Below are positions 52,343 through 60,612 of a stretch of DNA of 64,000 nt, one piece after another (position 1 is the stretch's first letter; each line of letters opens with the position of its first letter). The notes beneath the pieces are model-generated. The model saw only the letters and a program-made list of their open reading frames with translations. It ran no database searches and had not been told where the DNA came from. The position numbers were made by a program, and so were the translations under genes. The stretch is from JADCGM01 sp943368345. GTDB lineage: Bacteria; Pseudomonadota; Alphaproteobacteria; Sphingomonadales; Sphingomonadaceae. The stretch lies in assembly GCA_943368345.1 (NCBI GenBank), contig CALRKY020000011.1, positions 33,799 through 97,798 of the forward strand, in the 5' to 3' direction.

Positions 52343-53112
52343 CGCGCGTGTGGATTACCGGCGCATCGTCCGGGATCGGCGAAGGACTTGCCGTCGCTTG
52401 GGCCGCACAGGGGGCCGAGGTTATCCTGTCGGGTCGCCGCCGTGACGCGCTGGAGGCCGTTGCGGACCGGTGCCCGGGCTCAAGCATACTGCCGTTCGAG
52501 GCAACTGATCTTGAGGCTCTGCCAGCACTGGTTGCCGAGGTTGGCCATGTCGATATCCTGGTCAACAACGCCGGAATTTCGCAGCGCAGTCTGGCGATCA
52601 ACACCGACTTTGACGTTTATCGCCGGATCATGGAGGTGGATTTCTTCGCGCCGCTCCGCCTGACGCAACTGGTCCTGCCGCAGATGGTGGCGCGGGGCTC
52701 AGGACATATGATTGCGATCAGTTCGCTGGCCGGCAAGTTCGGTTCACCACTGCGCTCCGGCTATTGCGCCGCCAAACACGCCCTGATCGGCTATTCCGAC
52801 GCCCTGCGGGCTGAAGTGGCGCGGCACGGCATTCGGGTCACGGTGGTGACACCCGGGTTTGTGCGGACGGAGATTGCCGCTCACGCGCTCAAGGGCGACG
52901 GCCAGGAGAATGGCCGGGACGTTGCCGACCCGGTTGATCAGGGCATTTCCATCGAAGAGGCGGCGCAACAGATATTCGACGGCATTGCCGCTGGTCAGCG
53001 TGAAATTTCGGTTGGCCGGGCCGGTGCCCCCGAAATGATGCTCGCCGATGTCAAACGCCAGAACCCCGACGCCATCTTCGACCTGATGGCGAACGCGGCG
53101 AAGAATCTGTAG
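52339..53112 (+). CDS. Short-chain dehydrogenase/reductase
   Basis: A 257-residue SDR. TGASSGIGEGLA is the cofactor loop, VNNAGIS the NAG motif, SSLAGK the Ser and YCAAK the catalytic Tyr-Lys. The DHRS7-like sequence pattern (EVDFFAPLRLTQLVLPQMV) suggests an oxidoreductase of lipids, retinoids or steroids. It overlaps nnrU by 4 bp (ATGA), so the peptide-symporter operon may run from 47192 to here. It is convergent with rpoZ, with 6 bp between stops. Confidence 0.88.
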   Translation: MTRVWITGASSGIGEGLAVAWAAQGAEVILSGRRRDALEAVADRCPGSSILPFEATDLEALPALVAEVGHVDILVNNAGISQRSLAINTDFDVYRRIMEVDFFAPLRLTQLVLPQMVARGSGHMIAISSLAGKFGSPLRSGYCAAKHALIGYSDALRAEVARHGIRVTVVTPGFVRTEIAAHALKGDGQENGRDVADPVDQGISIEEAAQQIFDGIAAGQREISVGRAGAPEMMLADVKRQNPDAIFDLMANAAKNL

Positions 53113-53118
53113 CCGCCC

Positions 53119-53460
53119 TTACTCGTATTCCGCACCAAGATTGGTGTTGCGGGGCGGCTGGGCTGCGGTGAGGCGCAGGGCTTCTGCCGACTGGGCCAGC
53201 GAGCCGATTTCGTCCGGGGCATCTTCATCGGCAACCACGACGCGCTGCATGGAGGCGACCATGGTCTCCTGAAGCTCGGCGGGCTTCACCAGCTGTTCGG
53301 CAATCTCCCGCAGCGCGACCACAGGATTTTTATCCCGATCGCGGTCGAGTAGCAGTTCGGCACCACCGGAAATCTGCCGCGCGCGCTGGCCAGCCATCAA
53401 GACCAGCTCAAAACGGTTGGGAATCTTGTCGACGCAATCTTCGACTGTAACGCGCGCCAT
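53119..53460 (-). CDS. rpoZ: RNA polymerase omega subunit
   Basis: A 113-residue omega. MARVTVEDCVDKIPNRFELV and MAGQRARQISGGAELLLDRD are its conserved core, which clamps the beta-prime C-terminus and mediates ppGpp response in proteobacteria. The start at 53460 gives this standard N-terminus. The C-terminal 45 residues are variable. It is convergent with the SDR gene. Confidence 0.95.
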   Translation of the reverse strand: MARVTVEDCVDKIPNRFELVLMAGQRARQISGGAELLLDRDRDKNPVVALREIAEQLVKPAELQETMVASMQRVVVADEDAPDEIGSLAQSAEALRLTAAQPPRNTNLGAEYE

Positions 53461-53542
53461 GGCATGCTCCGGCAAGAAACGGTGTTCGGGAAAGCGCGGG
53501 CGTTAATCGCCAGCACGGCTCAAGTCAAGAAAATCGGTAGTG

Positions 53543-53710
53543 TCAGGCGGTTTTGCGCACCGGCATCATCGAGCCGTCGGGCAGTTGGACAACATCATGG
53601 TCGCGGTGACGCGCCACGATCGGGGCTTGCACCTCTTCGCGGGTGACGCAGCCAGTGCCGTAATTCTGCTGGCGAAAGGTAACGGTGCGATATTCGGGCG
53701 TTTCGGCCAT
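53543..53710 (-). CDS. Small 55-residue protein between infA and rpoZ
   Basis: A 55-residue reading frame (starting MAETPEYRTVTFRQQ, ending MMPVRKTA) with AAGGAG eight bases before the ATG. Its codon use matches the region. The sequence is soluble and rich in charged residues: an N-terminal NYGTGCVTREEV stretch followed by IVARHRDHDVVQLPDG. I do not recognise a named family. Translation in a favourable context and good spacing to both neighbours make it probably real. It may be cotranscribed with infA (48 bp upstream). Confidence 0.6.
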   Translation of the reverse strand: MAETPEYRTVTFRQQNYGTGCVTREEVQAPIVARHRDHDVVQLPDGSMMPVRKTA

Positions 53711-53758
53711 TGCGGGCGCTCCTTGATTCGGTTCGACCCCCCGGCCGTCTAAGATAGG

Positions 53759-54025
53759 CTAGCGGCGGAAATTCCCGCGCCGCGCGTTCATCGGGGCAAG
53801 GCCACCGATTTTCTCGCGGAATACGATCCGGCCCTTGTCGAGATCATAGGGCGTCATCTCAACCTGCACCCGGTCGCCAACGATGGAGCGGATGCGATTC
53901 TTGCGCATCTTGCCAGCCGTGTAGGCGATGATCTCATGCTCATTCTCAAGGCGAACGCGAAAGCGGCCGTCCGGCAGGATCTCCGCGATCACGCCGTCGA
54001 AACGGAGGGCTTCCTCTTTCGCCAT
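53759..54025 (-). CDS. infA: Translation initiation factor IF-1, extended form
   Basis: An 88-residue IF-1 (72 in E. coli), the OB-fold factor that fills the A site during initiation. LRFDGVIAEILPDGRFRVRLENEHEIIAYTAGKMRKNRIRSIVGDRVQVEMTPYDLDKGRIVFR is full-length and conserved, given here as domain content. The extra ~16 residues are the basic C-terminal tail MNARRGNFRR, common in sphingomonads. The start at 54025 follows the usual MAKEE opening. Confidence 0.95.
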   Translation of the reverse strand: MAKEEALRFDGVIAEILPDGRFRVRLENEHEIIAYTAGKMRKNRIRSIVGDRVQVEMTPYDLDKGRIVFREKIGGLAPMNARRGNFRR

Positions 54026-54217
54026 TCAGTCGTCCTTCGTCCGTTCATCCAATGCCGCGTAGTTCCGAATAGCAGCAGCCGGGCGGTTGAGGCGAGGCGC
54101 GAAAGTCGAAGGCACGGCGCGAGCGCACCCCGGACGGGGTGGCATCGGCTGCGCTCATATGGCGATGAAGTGGCGAATTGGCAAGCGTGATGGCGGCTTT
54201 GGTGATAGCGGCGGGCG

Positions 54218-54877
54218 ATGCTCCGCGACCGCACCCTGTTCACCGATGCCCATATCATCATTCTCGACAAGCCGGCCGGGCTTGCCGTCCACCCCGGGCC
54301 AAGCACCGCCCATAGCGTGGAATATCATCTGGAGAGCCTGCGACTAGGGTTTCAGCGCCTGCCGCATCCGGCGCACCGGCTGGACCGCGACACCTCGGGC
54401 TGTCTGGTGCTGGGGCGGCACCCCAAGGCGGTGAAGCGGCTGAGCGGCCTGTTCGAATCGGGGGCAGTTGCCAAAACCTATTGGGCCGTGGTCGCGCCGG
54501 AGCCGGTTGGCGATGAAGGTGTCATCAATGCGCCGCTGCTGAAGGTGTCGACCAAGGCCGATGGCTGGCGGATCATCGTGCACCCGAAAGGCAAGCCCGC
54601 GCTGACCCGCTGGCGGGTGCTGGAACGTCAGGGTGGCCGGGCGCTGGTCGAGTTCAAGCCGGAAACCGGGCGCACCCATCAGGTCCGCGTCCATGCCGCA
54701 ACGCTTGGCGGTGCCATTCTCGGGGACCCGGTTTACGGCGACGGGGTCGGGCCGATGCAGCTGCACGCCCGCGCAATCAGCATTCCCTACCGCGAGGGCG
54801 CAGACCCGATTACCGCAACCGCAGAGGTGCCACCCCACATGGCCGCACTCGGGTTCGAGGTAGCACTCAGGGCCTAG
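54218..54877 (+). CDS. RluA family pseudouridine synthase
   Basis: A 219-residue RsuA/RluA-type synthase. The catalytic Asp56 is in HRLDRDTSGCLVLG, and ETGRTHQVRVHAATLG is the family's second motif. No S4 domain precedes the catalytic core, and the protein is short, so it resembles RluA/TruC-like single-domain enzymes that modify a tRNA or rRNA uridine. The precise target is not assigned. Divergent from infA across 192 bp that hold no other gene. Confidence 0.88.
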   Translation: MLRDRTLFTDAHIIILDKPAGLAVHPGPSTAHSVEYHLESLRLGFQRLPHPAHRLDRDTSGCLVLGRHPKAVKRLSGLFESGAVAKTYWAVVAPEPVGDEGVINAPLLKVSTKADGWRIIVHPKGKPALTRWRVLERQGGRALVEFKPETGRTHQVRVHAATLGGAILGDPVYGDGVGPMQLHARAISIPYREGADPITATAEVPPHMAALGFEVALRA

Positions 54878-54888
54878 CGATCCCCAAC

Positions 54889-54963
54889 CCCGCTCATCCC
54901 GAGCGAAGTCGAGGGACGCAGGCCGCTCGCCACAGGGTTCGTGCGTCGCTCGGGATGAGCGGG
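54889..54963. repeat. REP-like repeat with perfect 18-bp inverted ends
   Basis: CCCGCTCATCCCGAGCGA (54889-54906) and TCGCTCGGGATGAGCGGG (54946-54963) are perfect reverse complements with 39 bp between. The left 30 bases match 26099-26128 exactly. It lies between the pseudouridine synthase gene and osmC. The structure is that of a paired REP/BIME element. Confidence 0.8.
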
Positions 54964-55010
54964 ACTTGTGGGCGCTTCAACAATCGCGGCAGAGCGTCTA
55001 GGCTCGCACA

Positions 55011-55484
55011 ATGACCGACAACAGCCACCGCTATGTCACCCACCTCGAATGGACCGGCAATCGGGGTAACGGCACCAGCGGCTACCGCGACTATGGCCGG
55101 GATCATGTCCACCGCGCGCCCGGCAAGCCCGACATTCCCGGATCGTCCGACGCCAGTTTCCGGGGTGACGCGGCGCGCTGGAACCCGGAGGATTTGCTGG
55201 TCGCCTCGCTCAGCGCCTGCCACCAGCTTTGGTATCTGCACCTGTGCAGCGTCGGCGGCATCATCGTCACTGCCTATACCGACCAGGCCGAGGGCAGCAT
55301 GACGGTCGGCCCCGATGGCGGCGGGGAGTTCACCTCGGTGATGCTGCGCCCCCATGTCACCATCTCAACCGGAGACCCCGCAAAGGCCCGCGAGTTGCAC
55401 CACGAAGCACACCGGCTGTGCTTCATCGCCCGCTCGGTCAATTTCCCGGTGAACTGCGAGCCGACAATCGAGGTGACAGCATGA
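55011..55484 (+). CDS. OsmC/Ohr family protein
   Basis: A 157-residue OsmC-fold protein, a family that reduces organic hydroperoxides with two cysteines. The pair here is Cys70 (LSACHQLWYLHLC) and Cys137 (HRLCFIARSVNFPV). WNPEDLLVASLSAC is the usual helix. It overlaps the downstream epoxide-hydrolase-like gene by 4 bp, so the two are co-translated, perhaps for handling oxidised lipids. Confidence 0.87.
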   Translation: MTDNSHRYVTHLEWTGNRGNGTSGYRDYGRDHVHRAPGKPDIPGSSDASFRGDAARWNPEDLLVASLSACHQLWYLHLCSVGGIIVTAYTDQAEGSMTVGPDGGGEFTSVMLRPHVTISTGDPAKARELHHEAHRLCFIARSVNFPVNCEPTIEVTA

Positions 55485-56371
55485 GCGAATGGAGTTGGAA
55501 CCCCGATCCCGCGACCGGCATCACCAACCGCTGGGTCGAGGCGAACGGGATGCGTTTCGAGGTCGCGGAGGCCGGGACCGGCGACCGGCTGGCGCTGCTG
55601 CTGCACGGCTGGCCCGAACTCAACTTCTCGTGGCGGCACCAGATGCCGCTGCTGGCGTCAATGGGCTACCGTGTCTGGGCCCCCAACCAGCGCGGCTATG
55701 GCGCGTCGAGCCGGCCGGAGGGGGTCGCGGCCTATTCGGTCGATAATCTCGTTGCCGATGCCGCCGCGCTGATCGATGCCAGCGGCGCCAAAGAGGTCAC
55801 GCTGATCGGCCATGACTGGGGAGCCGCCGTTGCCTGGTTCTTCGCGATCCGGCAGGCGCGGCCACTGGCGAAGCTGGTGATCATGAACGTCCCGCACCCG
55901 GCCTGCATGGCCCGCGAACTGCGGTTCCGGCGGCAGTTGTTGAAAAGCTGGTACATCTTCTTCTTCCAAATCCCCCGCCTGCCCGAATGGCTGCTGACCC
56001 GCGACGATGCCGCCGCCATCCGCCGCGCTTTCCGAGGCAGCGCCGTCAACAAGGCCCGCTTCCCCCGCGCCGATCTGGAGGTTTACGCAAAATCCGCCCA
56101 GCGCCCCGGCGCGATGACTGCAATGCTCAACTGGTACCGCGCCGCGTTCCGGGGCGGCGTCGTGAAGGCCGACTATCCGGTCATTGAAGTGCCGGCGCTG
56201 CTGATCTGGGGCGAGCAGGATATCGCCCTCGACGTCGCCACGCTGGACGGCACCGACGCCTTCGTGCGCAAACTGACGGTAAGGCGACTGCCGGATGCGA
56301 GCCACTGGGTGCAGCAGGATGTGCCGGATGAGGTGAACGGGATTTTAGCGGAGTGGTTGAGGCTGGCCTGA
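55481..56371 (+). CDS. Epoxide hydrolase-like alpha/beta-hydrolase
   Basis: A 296-residue alpha/beta hydrolase. HGWPE (42-46) is the epoxide-hydrolase oxyanion motif, Asp112 in GHDWGAAVAW is the nucleophilic aspartate of the EH/haloalkane dehalogenase branch, and His275 lies in DASHWVQQD. The lid region (~145-210) contains several Trp/Tyr residues. This favours epoxide hydrolysis over dehalogenation. The ATG overlaps the osmC stop. Confidence 0.88.
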   Translation: MSEWSWNPDPATGITNRWVEANGMRFEVAEAGTGDRLALLLHGWPELNFSWRHQMPLLASMGYRVWAPNQRGYGASSRPEGVAAYSVDNLVADAAALIDASGAKEVTLIGHDWGAAVAWFFAIRQARPLAKLVIMNVPHPACMARELRFRRQLLKSWYIFFFQIPRLPEWLLTRDDAAAIRRAFRGSAVNKARFPRADLEVYAKSAQRPGAMTAMLNWYRAAFRGGVVKADYPVIEVPALLIWGEQDIALDVATLDGTDAFVRKLTVRRLPDASHWVQQDVPDEVNGILAEWLRLA

Positions 56372-56414
56372 GAAGCTGCGGTCGGCCATCGACCCAATTG
56401 CGGACGTTCCAGAG

Positions 56415-56912
56415 ATGTTAGACAACTATTACATGCCTCTTTGTCCAAACGCACTGCTAGTGATCGCTCGTATCGCGCTAATTAGCATCAGCTCAATGAC
56501 ACTTTATGGGTGTAGTTTCTCGTATCCCATCGACGTTCGCTTTTTGAATGGGAAGGTGGTCTTCGATGCCGCAAGGCACAGTTCGGGATGCCTTAGCAGT
56601 CTTGAAGTTACCAGCGAGACCGGCCAATCGATGTGGAAGTTCGAAGGGCCTCTTCGCTTTACCGACTGCCGAAGTGAATTTCCTCTGGTTTATGGACATG
56701 TCCCATCTGGCACGAACTCTGCTGGTCCGGCGAAACACCTGAAGCCAAATGTCAAATATTACATCTACGCCTCCGACGGCGACACCTACTACGGGAGCTT
56801 TCAGATCAAGCTCGCGATGACAGTTGACAGCGATCCCCAAGGAGGTCGCAATGGTCCCTTCTTCAACGGCAGTTTTCCAAGGATGAAGAACCCGATTTCG
56901 AACGGCCGCTAA
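56415..56912 (+). CDS. Hypothetical lipoprotein of atypical base composition
   Basis: A 165-residue protein with an N-terminal hydrophobic segment (LLVIARIALISISSMTL) ending in LYGC at Cys33, a usable lipobox, so it is probably a lipoprotein. The rest reads as beta-rich (WKFEGPLRFTDC, YYIYASDGDTYYGSF) without a family I recognise. Its base composition is visibly poorer in G+C than the flanking genes and codon use differs, suggesting recent acquisition or relaxed constraint. The start at 56415 is uncertain; ATG 56433 is an alternative and neither has a strong ribosome site. Confidence 0.65.
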   Translation: MLDNYYMPLCPNALLVIARIALISISSMTLYGCSFSYPIDVRFLNGKVVFDAARHSSGCLSSLEVTSETGQSMWKFEGPLRFTDCRSEFPLVYGHVPSGTNSAGPAKHLKPNVKYYIYASDGDTYYGSFQIKLAMTVDSDPQGGRNGPFFNGSFPRMKNPISNGR

Positions 56913-57103
56913 CCACCCAGCACAGTTATGCCGGTGCGCTCTTCGCCTTAACCCCATTCCTTACCAAAGCGGTCACCGTTGTGGGCCATTCAGGAAGCTG
57001 AACATATACCCGCCGCAGCACTCAAAACAGCGATCGCCTTCTGGCCCTCTTGATGCGGAAATTCCTGTTTGACGGCGAGCGGGTGCGCGCCGACATTGTG
57101 CCG

Positions 57104-57976
57104 ATGAAAACTGCGCTCCTCCCGCTATCGCTTCTCCTCCTCGCCGCCGCGCCCAAACCGCTTGGCACGCAGGGGGTGCTTGACGCCACCCAAGCCAGCG
57201 ACTGGCGGCAACTCGACCCCGAGAACACACTCTACATGGAAACCCCGACCGGGCGGGTGATCATCGAGCTTGCCCCCGACTTTGCGCCCAACCATGCCGC
57301 GAACATCCGCACATTGGCGCGCGAGCGTTGGTTTGACGGGGTGTCGATCAACCGGGTGCAGGAAAATTACGTCACCCAGTGGGGCGATGCGACAGAGAAA
57401 AAGCCGATGGGGTCGGCCAAGGCGGCGCTGGCTGGAGAAATCACCCGCAGCCTGAAAGGCTTGTCGCTGGCCCGTCTGCCTAGCCGCGATACCTACGCGC
57501 CAATCTCCGGGTTTGCTGGCGGATTTCCGGTTGCAGCAAGCGGCGGCAAGGCGTGGCTGGCGCATTGCTACGGCATGGTGGGGTCCGGGCGCGGGGACGG
57601 GGTCGACAGCGGCTCCGGCGCGGAACTTTACGCCGTGATTGGGCAGGCAGCGCGCCATCTCGACCGCAATATCACCGTGGTCGGGCGGGTCATTCAGGGC
57701 ATGGAGAATCTGACCGCCCTGCCACGCGGCACCGGTGCGCTCGGTTTCTACGAAAAGGAGTCCGAACGGGTGCCGATCAAATCCGTCCGCCTCGCCGCCG
57801 ATGTGCCGGAAGGCGATCGGACCCGGATCGAATTGCTCCGTACCGACACCCCGGCGTGGAAGGCCTATGTCGATGTTCGGTCCCACCGCACCCGCGACGG
57901 CTTTTTCGTCGTCGATGCCGGTGCCATTGACCTGTGCAATATACGGGTGCCCGTCCGTCCCCTGAAAGCGCCATAA
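57104..57976 (+). CDS. Exported cyclophilin-type peptidyl-prolyl isomerase
   Basis: A 290-residue protein. The ATG at 57104 begins a signal peptide (LLPLSLLLLAAAP). The cyclophilin domain starts at ETPTGRVIIELAPDFAPNHAANI and continues through RERWFDGVSINRVQENYVTQWGD. A ~70-residue insertion (SAKAALAGEIT to YAPISGFAGGFP) interrupts it before AWLAHCYGMVGSGRGD, where a normal cyclophilin has the FSMAN-like segment. The catalytic Arg lies in INRVQENYV, but the canonical Phe-Met-Ala triplet is altered. Periplasmic folding helper is the probable role. Confidence 0.82.
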   Translation: MKTALLPLSLLLLAAAPKPLGTQGVLDATQASDWRQLDPENTLYMETPTGRVIIELAPDFAPNHAANIRTLARERWFDGVSINRVQENYVTQWGDATEKKPMGSAKAALAGEITRSLKGLSLARLPSRDTYAPISGFAGGFPVAASGGKAWLAHCYGMVGSGRGDGVDSGSGAELYAVIGQAARHLDRNITVVGRVIQGMENLTALPRGTGALGFYEKESERVPIKSVRLAADVPEGDRTRIELLRTDTPAWKAYVDVRSHRTRDGFFVVDAGAIDLCNIRVPVRPLKAP

Positions 57977-58006
57977 GCTTCCCGTCATCCAACGGGAGCA
58001 AGAGCC

Positions 58007-59179
58007 ATGGCCGAAGCCTATATCGTTGCAGCAGCACGGACCGCAGGCGGTCGCAAGGGCGGGCGGCTGAAGGACTGGCATCCCGCCGACCTCGCCGCCG
58101 CCGTGCTCGATTCGCTGGTGGAGCGCACCGGTGCTGACCCGGCTTTGATCGACGATGTGGTGATGGGCTGCGTCAGTCAGGTTGGCGAGCAGTCTGGCAA
58201 TGTGGCGCGCAATGCCGTGCTGGCATCGAAGCTGCCCGAAAGCGTGCCCGCCACGTCGGTTGACCGGCAGTGCGGCTCCTCCCAACAGGCGCTGCAATTT
58301 GCGGCGCAGGCGGTGATGTCGGGGATGCAGGATGTGGTGATTGCCGCAGGCGTCGAATCGATGACCCGGGTGCCGATGGGCATGTCGGCGCGCCTCCCCT
58401 ACGAACATGGGTTCGGCAAGGCGATGAGTCCGCAGATGCAGGCCCGCTATCCCGGCATTTCGTTCAATCAGTTCGTCGGTGCCGAAATGCTGGCGAAGAA
58501 ATATGACCTGTCAAAGGACGAACTGGACACCTTTGGCTATGAAAGCCAGCGTCGGGCCGGGGCGGCGACGCAGGCCGGGGCGTTCCGGACCGAGATCGTG
58601 CCGGTGTCGGTCACGACGGCGGATGGGGCCACCGAGCTGCACACTACCGATGAAGGCATCCGCTTTGACGCGAGCCTTGAGGGCATCCGCAGCGTCCGCC
58701 TGATCAGCGAGACCGGACGGCTGACGGCGGCAACCTCCTCGCAAATCTGTGACGGCGCGTCGGGCGTCATGGTGGTCAGCGAACGTGGATTGAAGGCGCT
58801 GGGCGTCGCGCCGCTGGCCCGCATCCATCACATGAGTGTGCTTGGTGAGGACCCGGTGATCATGCTGGAGGCCCCGATCAACGCCACCCGCCGCGCGCTG
58901 GCCAAGGCCGGGATGCGCATCGAAGATATCGACCTGTATGAAGTGAACGAGGCCTTTGCGAGTGTGCCCAAGGCGTGGCTGAAAGAGCTGGGTGCCGACC
59001 CGGACCGACTGAACGTCAACGGCGGGGCGATCGCGCTCGGTCATCCGCTCGGCGCGTCTGGCACCAAGCTGATGGCGACGCTGATCAATGCCCTGACCTC
59101 GCGCGGCAAACGCTATGGCCTGCAGACGATGTGCGAAGGCGGCGGCCTCGCTAACGTCACGATCATCGAGAGGCTCTAG
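58007..59179 (+). CDS. Acetyl-CoA acyltransferase (thiolase)
   Basis: A 390-residue thiolase. The nucleophilic Cys89 lies in DRQCGSSQQA, His346 in GGAIALGHPLGASG and the second catalytic Cys376 in MCEGGGLANVT. This is the degradative/biosynthetic type with the CxG-like C-terminal motif. It is 2 bp from an enoyl-CoA hydratase gene on the same strand, so the pair carries consecutive steps of an acyl-CoA beta-oxidation sequence. The ATG follows GGGAG nine bases upstream. Confidence 0.93.
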   Translation: MAEAYIVAAARTAGGRKGGRLKDWHPADLAAAVLDSLVERTGADPALIDDVVMGCVSQVGEQSGNVARNAVLASKLPESVPATSVDRQCGSSQQALQFAAQAVMSGMQDVVIAAGVESMTRVPMGMSARLPYEHGFGKAMSPQMQARYPGISFNQFVGAEMLAKKYDLSKDELDTFGYESQRRAGAATQAGAFRTEIVPVSVTTADGATELHTTDEGIRFDASLEGIRSVRLISETGRLTAATSSQICDGASGVMVVSERGLKALGVAPLARIHHMSVLGEDPVIMLEAPINATRRALAKAGMRIEDIDLYEVNEAFASVPKAWLKELGADPDRLNVNGGAIALGHPLGASGTKLMATLINALTSRGKRYGLQTMCEGGGLANVTIIERL

Positions 59180-59181
59180 CC

Positions 59182-60093
59182 ATGGCGTACAAGACCATCC
59201 TCTATGATGTCGCCGACGGCATCCTGACCATCACCCTCAACCGGCCCGACAAGCTCAACGCCTTCACCGGCGTGATGGCGTTGGAACTGATTGACGCCTT
59301 CGACCGTTCAGATGCCGATGATGCAGTCCGCGCGGTGGTCGTCACCGGTTCGGGCCGCGCCTTTTGCGCCGGAGCCGATCTGTCCGCTGGCGCGGCGACC
59401 TTCGATTATGACAAACGGGATGACCGGCCGGACAAGGCTGCGGGCGGAACCCCGATCCGCGCCGACGGCAGTGTTGACTATACCCATCCCAATGTCCGCG
59501 ACAGCGGCGGAAAGGTGACGCTGCGCATCTTTGAAAGCCTGAAGCCGGTGATCGCGGCGGTGAATGGTCCGGCGGTCGGCATCGGTGTGACCATGCAGCT
59601 GGCGATGGATATGCGGCTGGCCAGCGATACCGCCCGCTTTGGCTTTGTGTTTGCGCGCCGGGGCATCGTGCCGGAAGCCGCGTCCAGCTGGTTCCTGCCA
59701 AAGCTGGTCGGCATCAGCCAGGCGCTGGAATGGTGCTATTCCGGTCGTATTTTTGGCGCCGAGGAAGCAAAGGCGGGTGGACTGGTCCGCTCGACGCACG
59801 CGCCCGACGATCTGCTGCCCGCCGCCTATGCGCTGGCCCGGGAAATTGCCGACAATACCGCGCCAGTGTCGATTGCCCTGACCCGGCAGATGCTGTGGCG
59901 GATGGCGGGGGCCGATCATCCCATGGCGGCGCACCGGATCGACAGTCGGGCCATCTATTCGCGGGGCCGCACGGCGGATGCCAAGGAAGGTGTGATGTCC
60001 TTCCTCGAAAAGCGGCCGGCCGACTACCCGAACAGGGTGTCGACCGACATGCCCGACTTTTTCCCCTGGTGGGACGAACCGCGCTACACGTAA
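59182..60093 (+). CDS. Enoyl-CoA hydratase/isomerase (crotonase) family protein
   Basis: A 303-residue crotonase. LTITLNRPDKLNAFTGVM begins the fold, the oxyanion-hole segments are FCAGADLS and GPAVGIGVTMQ, and the C-terminal trimerisation helices follow. About 30 residues (YDKRDDRPDKAAGGTP and on) are inserted after the first oxyanion loop. It starts 2 bp after the thiolase. It converges with the small membrane gene, their ends overlapping by 10 bp. Confidence 0.92.
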   Translation: MAYKTILYDVADGILTITLNRPDKLNAFTGVMALELIDAFDRSDADDAVRAVVVTGSGRAFCAGADLSAGAATFDYDKRDDRPDKAAGGTPIRADGSVDYTHPNVRDSGGKVTLRIFESLKPVIAAVNGPAVGIGVTMQLAMDMRLASDTARFGFVFARRGIVPEAASSWFLPKLVGISQALEWCYSGRIFGAEEAKAGGLVRSTHAPDDLLPAAYALAREIADNTAPVSIALTRQMLWRMAGADHPMAAHRIDSRAIYSRGRTADAKEGVMSFLEKRPADYPNRVSTDMPDFFPWWDEPRYT

Positions 60094-60503
60094 AGCGCCA
60101 CGAAGGTCGCAAACCCGGCGAGCAGCAGCGGCAGGGTGACGATCTGGGCGATGGCTGAACTGCCGTCCAGATGACCGCTGCCGGTCATGATGCCGTGGCG
60201 CATGAAGGCGTCCCATCCTGCATTCGGGTTCCGGTCGCCGGTTTCGACTCTGGCGAACACCCGCGCCACCCCGAAGTACATCGCGCCGTAGGCGACGAAG
60301 ACCGCAAAGGCGAGCGGCATGCCGTAGCCGTCGCCAAAGGCCACGGCCAGCATCGCCAGGAACCAGGCAAAGCTGCCGATGTAGATTGCCCAGATGCCGC
60401 CCGGCAGCTGGAAGGAGCGCAGACCGGGACGGAAGGCGGGATTGTGGGTCGGTGTCGCCCCTTTCGTGAACATTTCCCGATTGAAAAGTGCTTCCTTGGA
60501 CAT
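60084..60503 (-). CDS. Small membrane protein, probably FNR-controlled
   Basis: A 139-residue inner-membrane protein with about three hydrophobic helices (IWAIYIGSFAWFLAMLAVAF, LAFAVFVAYGAMYFGVARVF, LPLLLAGFATFVALYV). AGGAGG lies six bases before the ATG at 60503, which rules out the longer frame. Sequence family not recognised. The single FNR box between it and the divergent fnrL-type gene is 53 bp upstream, pointing to oxygen-dependent expression. Its 3' end overlaps the enoyl-CoA hydratase gene. Confidence 0.7.
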   Translation of the reverse strand: MSKEALFNREMFTKGATPTHNPAFRPGLRSFQLPGGIWAIYIGSFAWFLAMLAVAFGDGYGMPLAFAVFVAYGAMYFGVARVFARVETGDRNPNAGWDAFMRHGIMTGSGHLDGSSAIAQIVTLPLLLAGFATFVALYV

Positions 60504-60555
60504 GTGCAGCCTCCTGTGGTTGACCACGGAGTCGCATGATCGCGCCGACGATACT

Positions 60556-60569
60556 TTGATCTGGGTCAA
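60556..60569. promoter_or_regulatory. FNR box between a membrane protein gene and the fnrL-like gene
   Basis: TTGAT-CTGG-GTCAA matches the FNR/FixK consensus TTGAT-N4-ATCAA with one mismatch. It is centred about 59 bp from the membrane gene start and 50 bp from the regulator start. Its position allows activation of one and control of the other, including autoregulation. Confidence 0.75.
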
Positions 60570-60612
60570 ACTTCGGTGGCGGCACCGCATTTCGGCGGGT
60601 AAGTGATAGACC

